The notes under the pieces are model-generated. The model was not told the DNA's origin, did not search any database, and saw only the letters and a program-made list of their open reading frames with translations. A DNA stretch of 24,335 bases, taken from Lachnospiraceae bacterium (GTDB taxonomy: Bacteria; Bacillota; Clostridia; Lachnospirales; Lachnospiraceae). Shown here piece after piece: positions 7,802 through 15,232 of this stretch (position 1 is the stretch's first letter; every line of letters begins with the position of its first letter). Made by a program: the position numbers and the translations under genes. The DNA lies in NCBI GenBank assembly GCA_009787745.1, contig WQST01000014.1, positions 1 to 24,335 of the forward strand, written 5' to 3'.

Positions 7802-9697
7802 CTAAAACAAAAATATCATGGCGCAATATGGCGGAACATCAATAGCAATTGAGTAGTCACGGAAATTGCATTCGATAGGTTCAGCCGTAATATCATTCGG
7901 TACGGTACTTCCGCTTCCGCCGAAACGAGTATCGCAGCTATTTAAGAGAAGCTTATATTTCGCTTTCTTAGGAACTCCGATTCGATAGCGTTCCCAACTC
8001 ATCGGCGTCATATTAACCACGAACATTAAGTTGTTACGCCCGTTCTTCGCCTTACGGACAAATGAATATGTACTGCGCTCGGCGTCATCAGCATTTAGCC
8101 ATTCGAAACCGCCCCAATCATTGTCAATTTCATACATGCAAGGGTATTTGCGGTATATTTTTAGCAGTTCTTTAACAAATTCGTGCAAACCCTTATTAAG
8201 GTCTTCACTCAGTAAATGCCAGTCAAGTTCCCGTTCTTCACTCCACTCGCGCTCCTGCCCGAAATCCTGTCCCATAAATAAAAGTTTCTTACCGCTATGC
8301 CCGAACATAAAAGCATATCCAACCCGCAAATTAGCGTATTTGTCTATTTCGTAACCGGGCATTTTGTTAACCATCGAACATTTAAGATGGACTACCTCAT
8401 CATGAGAAAGCGGTAATATATAGTTTTCGGCATTATTGTAGCTCATCGCAAATGTCAAAGCATAATGATTATTTCGCCGAAAGTAAGGGTCTAATTTCAT
8501 ATATTCACAGAAATCATGCATCCAGCCCATATTCCATTTAAAGCTAAAACCTAAACCGCCTTCTTCGACAGTTCCTGTCACAGAGGGCCATGCCGTCGAT
8601 TCCTCAGCAATGGAATAAAAACCCGGGTAAGTGCCTAAAACAACAGAATTTAAGTGACGGAAAAACTCAATAGCTTCTAAATTCTTGTTTCCGCCGAATT
8701 TATTGGCTACCCACTGTCCTTCCTTCTTCCCATAATCTAAGTAAAGCATCGAAGCTACGGCATCTACGCGGATTCCATCAATATGAAACTCTTTAATCCA
8801 AAAAAGAGCATTGGCGATAAGGAAATTCTTTACCTCTGTTTTTCCGTAGTTAAAAATTTTCGTACCCCAATCAGGATGTTCGCCAAGACGCGGGTCAGGA
8901 TGTTCGAAAATACATTGTCCGTCGAATTTACCTAATCCGTGTTCATCAACACAGAAGTGAGCGGGAACCCAATCAAGAATAACCCCGATTTTGTTACGGT
9001 GCAGAAGATTAACCAAGTACATAAAATCGGTAGGCTCGCCGTATCGGGACGTCGGCGCATAATAGCCTGTTACTTGATATCCCCATGAACCGTCGTAAGG
9101 ATACTCACAAATTCCGATAAGTTCAATATGGGTATATTTCATTTCTTTCAGATACTTAACGATTCGATCCGCAAATTCACGGTAGGTATAAAAACCTTCA
9201 TTATCGGGACTTGGATGACGCATCCATGAGCCAATATGGCATTCATAAATAGCTACAGGGGATTCCGTGCTTTTCTTGCTATCGCGCTCGCGTAACCAGG
9301 CACTGTCAGTCCAGTTAAAATTAGAAAGGTCGGTGGTTTTAGAAGCCGTTCCGGGTCTAAGTTCGGCATAGTTAGCAAACGGGTCAGCTTTAAATATTTT
9401 ATGGCCTTCCTCGGTGATGATTAGGTATTTATATAATTCGTTAACGGAAACACCGGGAATGAATAAGCTATGGATACCGCCCGGTCCAAGTTTTTTTAGT
9501 GGATACTCAGTTTCATCCCAATCATTAAATGATCCTGTTACATAAACTTCTTTTGCGTTTGGCGCCCAAACAGCAAAAAAAGTACCCTTTTTTCCTTTTT
9601 CTTCCGAAGGGTGAGCACCGAGTTTCTTATAAATATCATAATGCGTTCCCTGTGCAAATAAGTATTGATCATCTTCTGATATAAAAATCTTAGACAT
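7802..9697 (-). CDS. glgB: 1,4-alpha-glucan (glycogen) branching enzyme
   Basis: A GH13 enzyme that cuts alpha-1,4 glucan and rejoins the piece in alpha-1,6 linkage during glycogen synthesis; 631 residues, normal for a GlgB with one N-terminal CBM48 domain. CBM48 covers about residues 25-115 (FFAVWAPNAKEVYVTGSFNDWDE). The catalytic domain shows IELIGICEYPYDGSWGYQVTGYYAPTSRYG in pieces, then GIRVDAVASMLY with nucleophile Asp312, SIAEESTAWP with acid/base Glu365, and LPLSHDEVVH with Asp433. The C-terminal beta domain ends in YCAMIFLF. An AAAGG site lies about 13 bases before the ATG. It begins 33 bases after the end of the TPR/pseudo-AAA gene, so the two are probably one operon. No other glg gene is in the window. 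Confidence 0.96.
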   Translation of the reverse strand: MSKIFISEDDQYLFAQGTHYDIYKKLGAHPSEEKGKKGTFFAVWAPNAKEVYVTGSFNDWDETEYPLKKLGPGGIHSLFIPGVSVNELYKYLIITEEGHKIFKADPFANYAELRPGTASKTTDLSNFNWTDSAWLRERDSKKSTESPVAIYECHIGSWMRHPSPDNEGFYTYREFADRIVKYLKEMKYTHIELIGICEYPYDGSWGYQVTGYYAPTSRYGEPTDFMYLVNLLHRNKIGVILDWVPAHFCVDEHGLGKFDGQCIFEHPDPRLGEHPDWGTKIFNYGKTEVKNFLIANALFWIKEFHIDGIRVDAVASMLYLDYGKKEGQWVANKFGGNKNLEAIEFFRHLNSVVLGTYPGFYSIAEESTAWPSVTGTVEEGGLGFSFKWNMGWMHDFCEYMKLDPYFRRNNHYALTFAMSYNNAENYILPLSHDEVVHLKCSMVNKMPGYEIDKYANLRVGYAFMFGHSGKKLLFMGQDFGQEREWSEERELDWHLLSEDLNKGLHEFVKELLKIYRKYPCMYEIDNDWGGFEWLNADDAERSTYSFVRKAKNGRNNLMFVVNMTPMSWERYRIGVPKKAKYKLLLNSCDTRFGGSGSTVPNDITAEPIECNFRDYSIAIDVPPYCAMIFLF

Positions 9698-9730
9698 TTC
9701 TTAAACCGTGCCTTTCTAAAAATTATTTCG

Positions 9731-12283
9731 TCAATGCAAAAAATCTTTTTCGCGCAGAACAATCATATCCTCTTCATCATATCTCTTACCGGCCAAAATG
9801 TCAAAGAAATGCTTCGGATTTTTTCGGTCAGCGTAATAAATTGCTTCTTCGATCAGTTCTTCGACCTCAGCCGTAGTTACTTCGTGATCTGATGTTTGAA
9901 GTTCGGCGATGCGTGTATGTAAAGCTAAAATCCCAAACTCATCAATCGAATATTCTTGTTCAAAAGCATAATTCTTCGCATATTCCACTAAAGATTGATT
10001 GTCAAGGGCATTTAAATCAATCCGGTACGGAAATTCTTTGTTAAGGTCACTATTTTTGGCAAGCATTTCATCAATAGCGGTGCGATTATCTTCTATGAAC
10101 AGCATTAACTTATTTTCAGGGTTGTCAACGAGGTTTAGTAATAAGTTTAGCGTTTCTTTTTTGAGGCCTGCGGCTTGCTCGATGATGATAATGCCATTTT
10201 TCAGGTTGGCAAAAGTTGCGGAGACATCCTTTTTATTCAGCGTATCGGCAGTAACCTTGATAACTTTACCGTGATAATCATTGCTTTTATCTTTTGCTTC
10301 TTTAATCAAACCCTTGACGACCCGCATATTAGCCAGGCTCTCTTCACCCGTTATAATTATGTGATTGACGGGGCTTAAATTTCCGATACTGTCAACGATA
10401 TTTACCAGCTGCCGCCGAGTTTTTTTGTGCTTAACAAAACGCCCAAAGCGGGTTTTCTCATCTGTTGATAATTCACGGACGACATCAGCGGCAGACTTAT
10501 CAGGATCGGGAATCTCCACTTCGTCTGCTTTTTCGGGAGAGGTCTCATTGGCTTCTTCTGTTTCTTCTTTTTTTGCAATTTCTTCTTCAGGCGGGGCGGT
10601 GTTAATTTCTGCTTCGATAAGCTCTTCTGTATCTTTGATAGTATCAGCAGTGTCATTAGCGGTAATGGATTCGTCGTCGGGTATTGTTTCTTCATTATCT
10701 AAATCTTCTTGTATCACGGAAAGATCTATATCAGGTTCAGCAAGGATTCTGAGGACTTCCGTATCGTCATAAGTTTTCGCTTCATCTTCGCCGGCAGGCT
10801 CGATTTGCTTTAACTCGGTACCGATATCAGCAACTTTAATAACGCTGGGTCCCGCTTTTGCGACAGCGTCAACCATAGCTTTTTCAAGCTTTTCTAAAAG
10901 GCCCATTTTCGTTTTTTCATCAAAATCATCAAAAAGCCGATTGCTTTGCGCTTGAATTTTCTTACGAACTTCTGCTTTCCGTTTTTCTTCGATTTCTTTT
11001 TTCTGCCGTTCCCACTCGGTAAGAATATCGTCTATTTTTAGCTGTCCCGTTATCTGTTTCTCAACCTTTTTTTCTTCAGGAACGACGAGACTGATTTGAC
11101 CGTCATATTCCTGTGATAATATTTCATCAAAACTCGAGTTTTTGTTGAAGGCTTTGATAATTCCTGTTTCAGTCATCCCCTTCTTGACCCGGGTTTGCAG
11201 ATTAAGATTGATTTGTTGATAGGCGTCATCCTCTTCGCTCGATTGACTAATTTGGTCAATAGATGTATCCGTATCACTGAAATAAATTTCTTCCGTATTT
11301 CCGCCTAAGCTTTGTTCTGTTTCTTCATTATATGTTTCCGCTTCTGTTAAGATATCCTTCATCGGCCTGAATGCCGCCGGCTCATCTTCACCAAGAATCT
11401 CCCGCATATTCTCGGCGATTTCTTGTTGGAGGTTTATCGTATTATATTGACTGACATCAACGGGTTTAATTTTTATATCTATTTCTTTTGTTTTGGCTGT
11501 TAGGTTAAAATCGGTACTATAGTCAGGCTCTTCGGGTTTTGCTTTTTGATTAGGTTTATTGCTGAAAACCCGAAAAACATCTTCGATAGAATCATTTTCA
11601 CTTTCGTCTTCCTCTTTTTCATCGTAATAATCAACACCGTCAACACTATCAGGCTCATAATAAGTATTTACTTGCGGCGGTTCATTAAGACGTGCTAACT
11701 GTTCATCAGACAGTTCAACATGAAGCTGTTTAAGTTCCAGTGCTTTAGTGACATATTTTCCTTTGCCGAACCATAAGAATATTTCATCACATTCTTCAAT
11801 ACAAAGGCTTGTTTCACCGATAAGGTGATATAAATAAGCAAGTTCAAACGCCCATTTTTCTTTGTATTCACGTCGCTTTAATTCTTCCAAAACGGAAATT
11901 CTCTCTTCTAATGTTACATCCTGAGCTTCGTAAATCTTGTAAAGGAGAATAAATTGACCTGCATCTGTCGGTGCAAGCACAGCAAAGCGTTTATAGTATT
12001 CCATAGCGGAGACAATGTCGCCCAATTTAATTGATAACTCACATAAATAGTATAAAATCAATCGCCCCTGCGGATTGCGTTCATAAGCATAAGTCAAAAC
12101 ATCGCGGCTTTCAACATAACGGCGGTTAATCTTATAAACATCGCTGACGGTACAAAGCATCATCGTACTCTTAACTCGGCGCCAGTCGATAGAATCCGCA
12201 ATCTTAGCCGCTTTAACATACTCTCTTTCTTTAATTAGTTCCTTTATTTCGTTGGCACGTACATTGTATTCAAACTTATCCAT
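9731..12283 (-). CDS. TPR protein with acidic linker and degenerate AAA+ domain
   Basis: An 850-residue protein in three parts. Residues 1 to about 215 are helical TPR-like repeats (DKFEYNVRANEIKELIKE, KINRRYVESRDVLTYAYE, LGDIVSAMEYYKRFAVLAP, EKWAFELAYLYHLIGE). Residues about 220-600 are low-complexity and strongly acidic, probably disordered. Residues about 620-850 resemble an AAA+ module of the CbxX/SpoVK type. Its P-loop is lost: at 646-653 the sequence is GEESLANM, without the GxxGxGK glycines or lysine. The Walker B equivalent, IIIIEQ at 698-703, has Glu/Gln in place of Asp/Glu. I therefore expect a non-hydrolysing scaffold. The start at 12283 has GGAGGT four to five bases upstream; in-frame ATGs farther upstream lack a site. 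glgB follows in the same operon. I associate this architecture with Lachnospiraceae; its role is unknown. Confidence 0.8.
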   Translation of the reverse strand: MDKFEYNVRANEIKELIKEREYVKAAKIADSIDWRRVKSTMMLCTVSDVYKINRRYVESRDVLTYAYERNPQGRLILYYLCELSIKLGDIVSAMEYYKRFAVLAPTDAGQFILLYKIYEAQDVTLEERISVLEELKRREYKEKWAFELAYLYHLIGETSLCIEECDEIFLWFGKGKYVTKALELKQLHVELSDEQLARLNEPPQVNTYYEPDSVDGVDYYDEKEEDESENDSIEDVFRVFSNKPNQKAKPEEPDYSTDFNLTAKTKEIDIKIKPVDVSQYNTINLQQEIAENMREILGEDEPAAFRPMKDILTEAETYNEETEQSLGGNTEEIYFSDTDTSIDQISQSSEEDDAYQQINLNLQTRVKKGMTETGIIKAFNKNSSFDEILSQEYDGQISLVVPEEKKVEKQITGQLKIDDILTEWERQKKEIEEKRKAEVRKKIQAQSNRLFDDFDEKTKMGLLEKLEKAMVDAVAKAGPSVIKVADIGTELKQIEPAGEDEAKTYDDTEVLRILAEPDIDLSVIQEDLDNEETIPDDESITANDTADTIKDTEELIEAEINTAPPEEEIAKKEETEEANETSPEKADEVEIPDPDKSAADVVRELSTDEKTRFGRFVKHKKTRRQLVNIVDSIGNLSPVNHIIITGEESLANMRVVKGLIKEAKDKSNDYHGKVIKVTADTLNKKDVSATFANLKNGIIIIEQAAGLKKETLNLLLNLVDNPENKLMLFIEDNRTAIDEMLAKNSDLNKEFPYRIDLNALDNQSLVEYAKNYAFEQEYSIDEFGILALHTRIAELQTSDHEVTTAEVEELIEEAIYYADRKNPKHFFDILAGKRYDEEDMIVLREKDFLH

Positions 12284-12414
12284 GATAACCTCCATGCCTG
12301 CGGTAACCCGCGAATTTGGGCGCAAGCACAAATTTAAGCATTATTTTTAAGTCTACCATAGAATAAGGAAAATAAAAAGAGAATTTTACAATATATTGGG
12401 AAAAAAATGGATGT

Positions 12415-12432
12415 ATACCATATATATGGTAT
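12415..12432. promoter_or_regulatory. Perfect 18-bp palindrome (ATACCATATATATGGTAT)
   Basis: The 18 bases are an exact self-complement, with outer ATACCA/TGGTAT arms and an alternating TA centre. It lies about 130 bases upstream of the TPR gene start and 77 bases before the LytTR-type repeats. It could be a dimer-binding operator or a cruciform-prone site; no regulator can be named. Confidence 0.35.
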
Positions 12433-12508
12433 TTTATGTCAATTTGGGTGTTTGATTCTGCTTTATTATAGGTATATTTTTATTTATCTTTATTTTATCA
12501 ATTGTCTA

Positions 12509-12572
12509 TTCATGCCACTTTTCTGACAGTTCATGCCAAAATTAAGACAAAATTGAATTAATATGTTACTAT
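12509..12572 (+). promoter_or_regulatory. LytTR-type direct-repeat operator with promoter for the secreted-protein gene
   Basis: TTCATGCCA occurs at 12509-12517 and again, identical, at 12530-12538. The 12-base gap gives a 21-base period, so both copies lie on the same helix face, as in AgrA, ComE and PlnC operators. Five bases after the second copy is AAGACA (12544-12549), then a 17-base spacer and TACTAT (12567-12572): a weak -35/-10 pair suited to an activated promoter. The repeat sequence itself does not match the classic ACAGTTAAG consensus. The LytTR regulator at 17846 is the obvious candidate to bind it; that link is inference. Confidence 0.55.
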
Positions 12573-12704
12573 ATGTAAAGTAAGTCTGGATAATTTTACA
12601 TAACATAATGTTCGAAATAAATGGATTTATAATTCTTTGCTAAGTGCGCATAAGCAAGGATGAGTAAATAAAAAAATTAAAAATTTAAAAAGGAGGATTT
12701 CTAA

Positions 12705-13346
12705 GTGAAATTCAAAAAATCAACGTCATTATTAATGGCGAATATTATGGTAATTGCAGCATTTTCTATGCCGACTTTTGCTGAAGAAGGCGAATCTTTT
12801 ATTGAGGCAGATAGTTCTTTCGTTGAGAATGATTTTTATGTTGAGGATGATAATATCTTCATAGAAGAAAACGACGCTTTCATTGAAGATGATTCGGACA
12901 TAGAAAATGAGTATTATGATGAGAAAATTGCTTTTCTCAAAGAAAATGATTGTTGCATGGAGATTTCTAGTTTTCAAGCGATAATGCCGTTAAGTGGTTG
13001 TATTAATGGTATCAATCATGGTAGCAATGGTGTTTCTGCAAGCAGGGTTATCTCAGATTCTAATGAATATCGTGCAAATTGGGGATTTGACAAAGTCACT
13101 GAAATAATCAAGGATAATATATCTATGGGAATAGTAAATGGACAATTCGAAAAAAGACCTATTTTGGGTGATAGGGTTCGAACTAGGGTAAATGGAATCC
13201 CGAGTACCAGATGTGGTGTAGCTACGATTGTTTCATCTCCAACGTCTCACATGACAGAGCATGCCAGACATGGTGGCAATCATGAAACTAATTGGGTAAG
13301 CTTAAGTAATAATCATGCTTCATTTGGTGGAATAGCTTATTGGTAA
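12705..13346 (+). CDS. Secreted precursor, candidate bacteriocin with acidic heptad-repeat propeptide
   Basis: A 213-residue exported protein starting at GTG, with AAGGAGG eight bases upstream. Residues 1-26 form a Sec signal (MKFKKS, hydrophobic core, probable cut after PTFA). Residues 27-82 are strongly acidic (23 Asp/Glu against 2 Lys) and contain a heptad-like repeat xxF(I/V)Ex(D/N) at about 30-69. After Cys83-Cys84 and a short linker, residues 98-213 form a neutral to basic domain with six His, eight Arg, Cys99 and Cys170, ending GGIAYW. The C-terminal aromatic pair recalls lactococcin 972, but I do not see that family's core motif. Its bacteriocin role is inferred from the lactococcin-972-type transporter genes downstream and the LytTR-type operator upstream. 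It could instead be another secreted effector or a signal precursor. Confidence 0.75.
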   Translation: MKFKKSTSLLMANIMVIAAFSMPTFAEEGESFIEADSSFVENDFYVEDDNIFIEENDAFIEDDSDIENEYYDEKIAFLKENDCCMEISSFQAIMPLSGCINGINHGSNGVSASRVISDSNEYRANWGFDKVTEIIKDNISMGIVNGQFEKRPILGDRVRTRVNGIPSTRCGVATIVSSPTSHMTEHARHGGNHETNWVSLSNNHASFGGIAYW

Positions 13347-13362
13347 ATGTTTAGCGGAATAT

Positions 13363-13400
13363 CTCCCTGTCGGTATCCGGCGGGGAGTATTTCGCATTTT
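13363..13400 (+). terminator. Strong hairpin after the secreted-protein gene (terminator or attenuator)
   Basis: CTCCCTGTCGG (13363-13373) pairs with CCGGCGGGGAG (13377-13387) around the loop TAT, giving 11 base pairs including two G-U pairs. TATTTCGCATTTT follows, an imperfect U tract. It begins 16 bases after the stop codon. It probably ends or limits transcription, so that the secreted protein is made in excess over the membrane proteins encoded downstream. Confidence 0.65.
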
Positions 13401-13451
13401 AATAAATGATTTTAATATAATAATATTAAATATACTGGAGATATAACAATT

Positions 13452-14081
13452 ATGGAAGCAGAAAAAAAAATAAAAATACCAAAACTAAAAATTTTTATTG
13501 TATTATTTATACTCGCATTAATCATTTTTGGCGTATATAATATAATGTGGTTTAATTATGTAAAAATATTCGACACATTAGTAAACAATGAAAAATTGCA
13601 GGAAATTAAGGAGAAACCATCATTAGCCCCAGAATTTATGACTTTTGACGGAGTTGAGTTCCCATATAGTTATGAGCGCTATATCTTTATGGAATGGGAT
13701 GGCTGGGAAGGGCATGCATTTCGTGATTATGATTATAATGAACGCGGATATTATTATGGCATTGTAGTTCCGCCTTATCTTACATTCGGAGGTAATATCC
13801 AAACAACATATACTACCGATGTATATGATATTGACTTAATTATATCGCCAAAAAGTTGGTTATATGTTTTAAGATTAGGTGAATTTACCGAAGATAATAA
13901 CCATAAATCTATACATTCATACGGTTCTGCTGTTGATAGAAACGGCAATCCCCTAGATAAACACCCCGACGATATTGATGAATGGTATCAAGAGTGGCTT
14001 AGATTATATGAAAAATACCAAGACCAAATAATGGAGTTATTTGTGGTATTAAAGGAAACATATGGGGACACATTGCAATAA
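13452..14081 (+). CDS. Membrane-anchored paralogue 1 of the tandem triplet (candidate immunity/accessory protein)
   Basis: A 209-residue protein of no family I recognise. A short basic N-terminus (MEAEKKIKIPKLK) precedes one membrane segment, about residues 13-34 with no cleavage site visible, so the remaining ~175 residues should lie outside the membrane. That part is rich in aromatic and acidic residues (YIFMEWDGWEGHAFRDYDYN, ERGYYYGIVVPPYLTFGGN). Near the C-terminus the family signature HSYGSAVDRNGNPL is followed by a helical end, WLRLYEKYQDQIMELF to YGDTLQ. The start has GGAG 11 bases upstream. It is the first gene of the cluster after the hairpin at 13363, and its last 20 bases overlap the next paralogue. 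An envelope position beside a candidate bacteriocin suggests immunity or sensing; this is unproven. Confidence 0.8.
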   Translation: MEAEKKIKIPKLKIFIVLFILALIIFGVYNIMWFNYVKIFDTLVNNEKLQEIKEKPSLAPEFMTFDGVEFPYSYERYIFMEWDGWEGHAFRDYDYNERGYYYGIVVPPYLTFGGNIQTTYTTDVYDIDLIISPKSWLYVLRLGEFTEDNNHKSIHSYGSAVDRNGNPLDKHPDDIDEWYQEWLRLYEKYQDQIMELFVVLKETYGDTLQ

Positions 14082-14694
14082 ATTAAAAATACCAAAGTTG
14101 AAAATTTTTATTACATTATTTATTATCGCTTTAATTATTTTTGGTGTATATAATATAATGTGGTTTAATTATGTGAGAATATTCGACACATTAGTGAATA
14201 ATGAAAAATTGCAAGAAATTAAAGTGAAACCATCATTAGCACCTGAATTTTTAATTTATGATGGAGTTGAATATCCATATAGTTATGAACGCTATATTTT
14301 TATGGAATGGGATGGCTGGGTAGGGCATAGATTCAATGATTATGACTATAATGAACGCGGTTATTTTTACAGTATTGTTATTCCGCCTTATCTTAATTTC
14401 GGCGGGAATATTCAGATGGTGTATACCACAGATGAATATAAGATTGATTTAATAATTTCGCCAAGAAGCTGGATATATGTGTTAAGCTTGGGTGAGATTA
14501 TCAAAAACCAAACGAATACATCTATGCATTCCTATGGCTCTGAGGTTGATAACACGGGTAAACCTGTGGGTAAATATCCGAAAGATACCGAAGAAAGCTA
14601 TCAAGAGTGGCTTAGGCTATATGAAAAATACCATGCCCAAATAATAGAGCTATTTGTGATATTAAAGGAAACATATGGGGACACATTACAATGA
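14062..14694 (+). CDS. Membrane-anchored paralogue 2 of the tandem triplet
   Basis: A 210-residue close copy of the preceding protein, about three-quarters identical by my hand alignment from KIPKLKIFI onward. The single N-terminal membrane segment, the YERYIFMEWDGW block, PPYLNFGGNIQ, SPRSWIYVLSLGE and HSYGSEVDN are all kept. Most differences lie around the junction after SLGE and in the linker after HSYGS. Its ATG lies inside the last codons of the first copy, in another frame, in the string TATGGGGACACATTGCAATAA split between the two genes. Its ribosome site AAAGGA is also inside copy 1. Translation is therefore probably coupled, an arrangement created directly by the duplication. Confidence 0.8.
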   Translation: MGTHCNKLKIPKLKIFITLFIIALIIFGVYNIMWFNYVRIFDTLVNNEKLQEIKVKPSLAPEFLIYDGVEYPYSYERYIFMEWDGWVGHRFNDYDYNERGYFYSIVIPPYLNFGGNIQMVYTTDEYKIDLIISPRSWIYVLSLGEIIKNQTNTSMHSYGSEVDNTGKPVGKYPKDTEESYQEWLRLYEKYHAQIIELFVILKETYGDTLQ

Positions 14695-15232
14695 CGAATT
14701 AAAAGAAAAGAAGAATTTCTTCAAATATCCGTCAAAAAATACGGTCATTTTTTTCATATTCATTATTATCATAATCATCGTTGGTCCAATTCGATATTCA
14801 GAGTGGAATCGGTATATGGCGAGTTTTGACCCCTATCTTAACAGCGAAAAATTAATTCAGACTTCAACCGTAGCAACCCACAAGTTAAGCCCAAATTATA
14901 GGCATCGAACATACCATGATACTCTTGGAAGCGGTTATCAATATAAAATAGAATTACCCAAATATTTGAAATTTAACTATGGCATTATTCGGATAAGAAA
15001 CAATTCGAACGATCTTTGGCTAACGATATTTATGAGAAGTCAAACTTATGTCATAAGTTTAAAAGGTTACGGTTCTGCCGTTGATAAAAACGGAAATCCT
15101 TTAGGGCGTAATCCCAAGAATAGCGAAGCATCTTACGAAAGATGGCTTTTACTATACGATACATATTATGAACAAATAATGGAAATGTTCGAGATATTCC
15201 GGGAAGTATTTGGCGAGGATGTATTACAATGA
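14675..15232 (+). CDS. Membrane-anchored paralogue 3, divergent and shorter
   Basis: A 185-residue, more divergent member of the same family. It begins in the copy of the junction string at the end of paralogue 2 (MGTHYNDELKEKKNFF) and overlaps that gene by 20 bases. One membrane segment is built largely of isoleucines and phenylalanines (about residues 23-42). The aromatic WDGW block of copies 1 and 2 is missing, but LNSEKL, the LPKYLKFNYG segment, GYGSAVDKNGNPLGRNPK and the helical ending YEQIMEMFEIFREVFGEDVLQ are shared. Its stop TGA overlaps the ATG of the large membrane protein gene (ATGA). The degree of divergence suggests that it is the older copy, with copies 1 and 2 arising from a later duplication. 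Confidence 0.78.
   Translation: MGTHYNDELKEKKNFFKYPSKNTVIFFIFIIIIIIVGPIRYSEWNRYMASFDPYLNSEKLIQTSTVATHKLSPNYRHRTYHDTLGSGYQYKIELPKYLKFNYGIIRIRNNSNDLWLTIFMRSQTYVISLKGYGSAVDKNGNPLGRNPKNSEASYERWLLLYDTYYEQIMEMFEIFREVFGEDVLQ

Larger units (their letters stand above)
12284..12704. other. 421-bp AT-rich intergenic region with bacteriocin-locus control sites
   Basis: This is the longest gap in the window. It separates the divergent TPR gene and the secreted-protein gene and marks the left border of the accessory locus. It contains an 18-bp palindrome (12415-12432), a LytTR-type direct repeat with a promoter-like element (12509-12572), and an imperfect palindrome at 12637-12657 (TTGCT/AGCAA arms around TGCGCA) in what would be the leader. 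I see no convincing small gene in it. Confidence 0.6.

Noticed and set aside
10365..10772. Plus-strand Ser/Val-rich reading frame opposite the acidic linker
   Set aside because: It is the complement of the low-complexity Glu/Asp-rich linker of the TPR protein; such antisense frames stay open by composition and there is no ribosome site.
12509..12549. CRISPR-like or tandem repeat array
   Set aside because: Only two copies of nine bases with a 12-base gap; no array. The spacing fits a regulator site instead.
12798..13346. Calling the secreted protein a true lactococcin 972 homologue
   Set aside because: The ending GGIAYW and the neighbours are suggestive, but I could not align residues 98-213 with the lactococcin 972 core as I remember it, and it has cysteines and is longer. 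Only the locus type supports the bacteriocin call.
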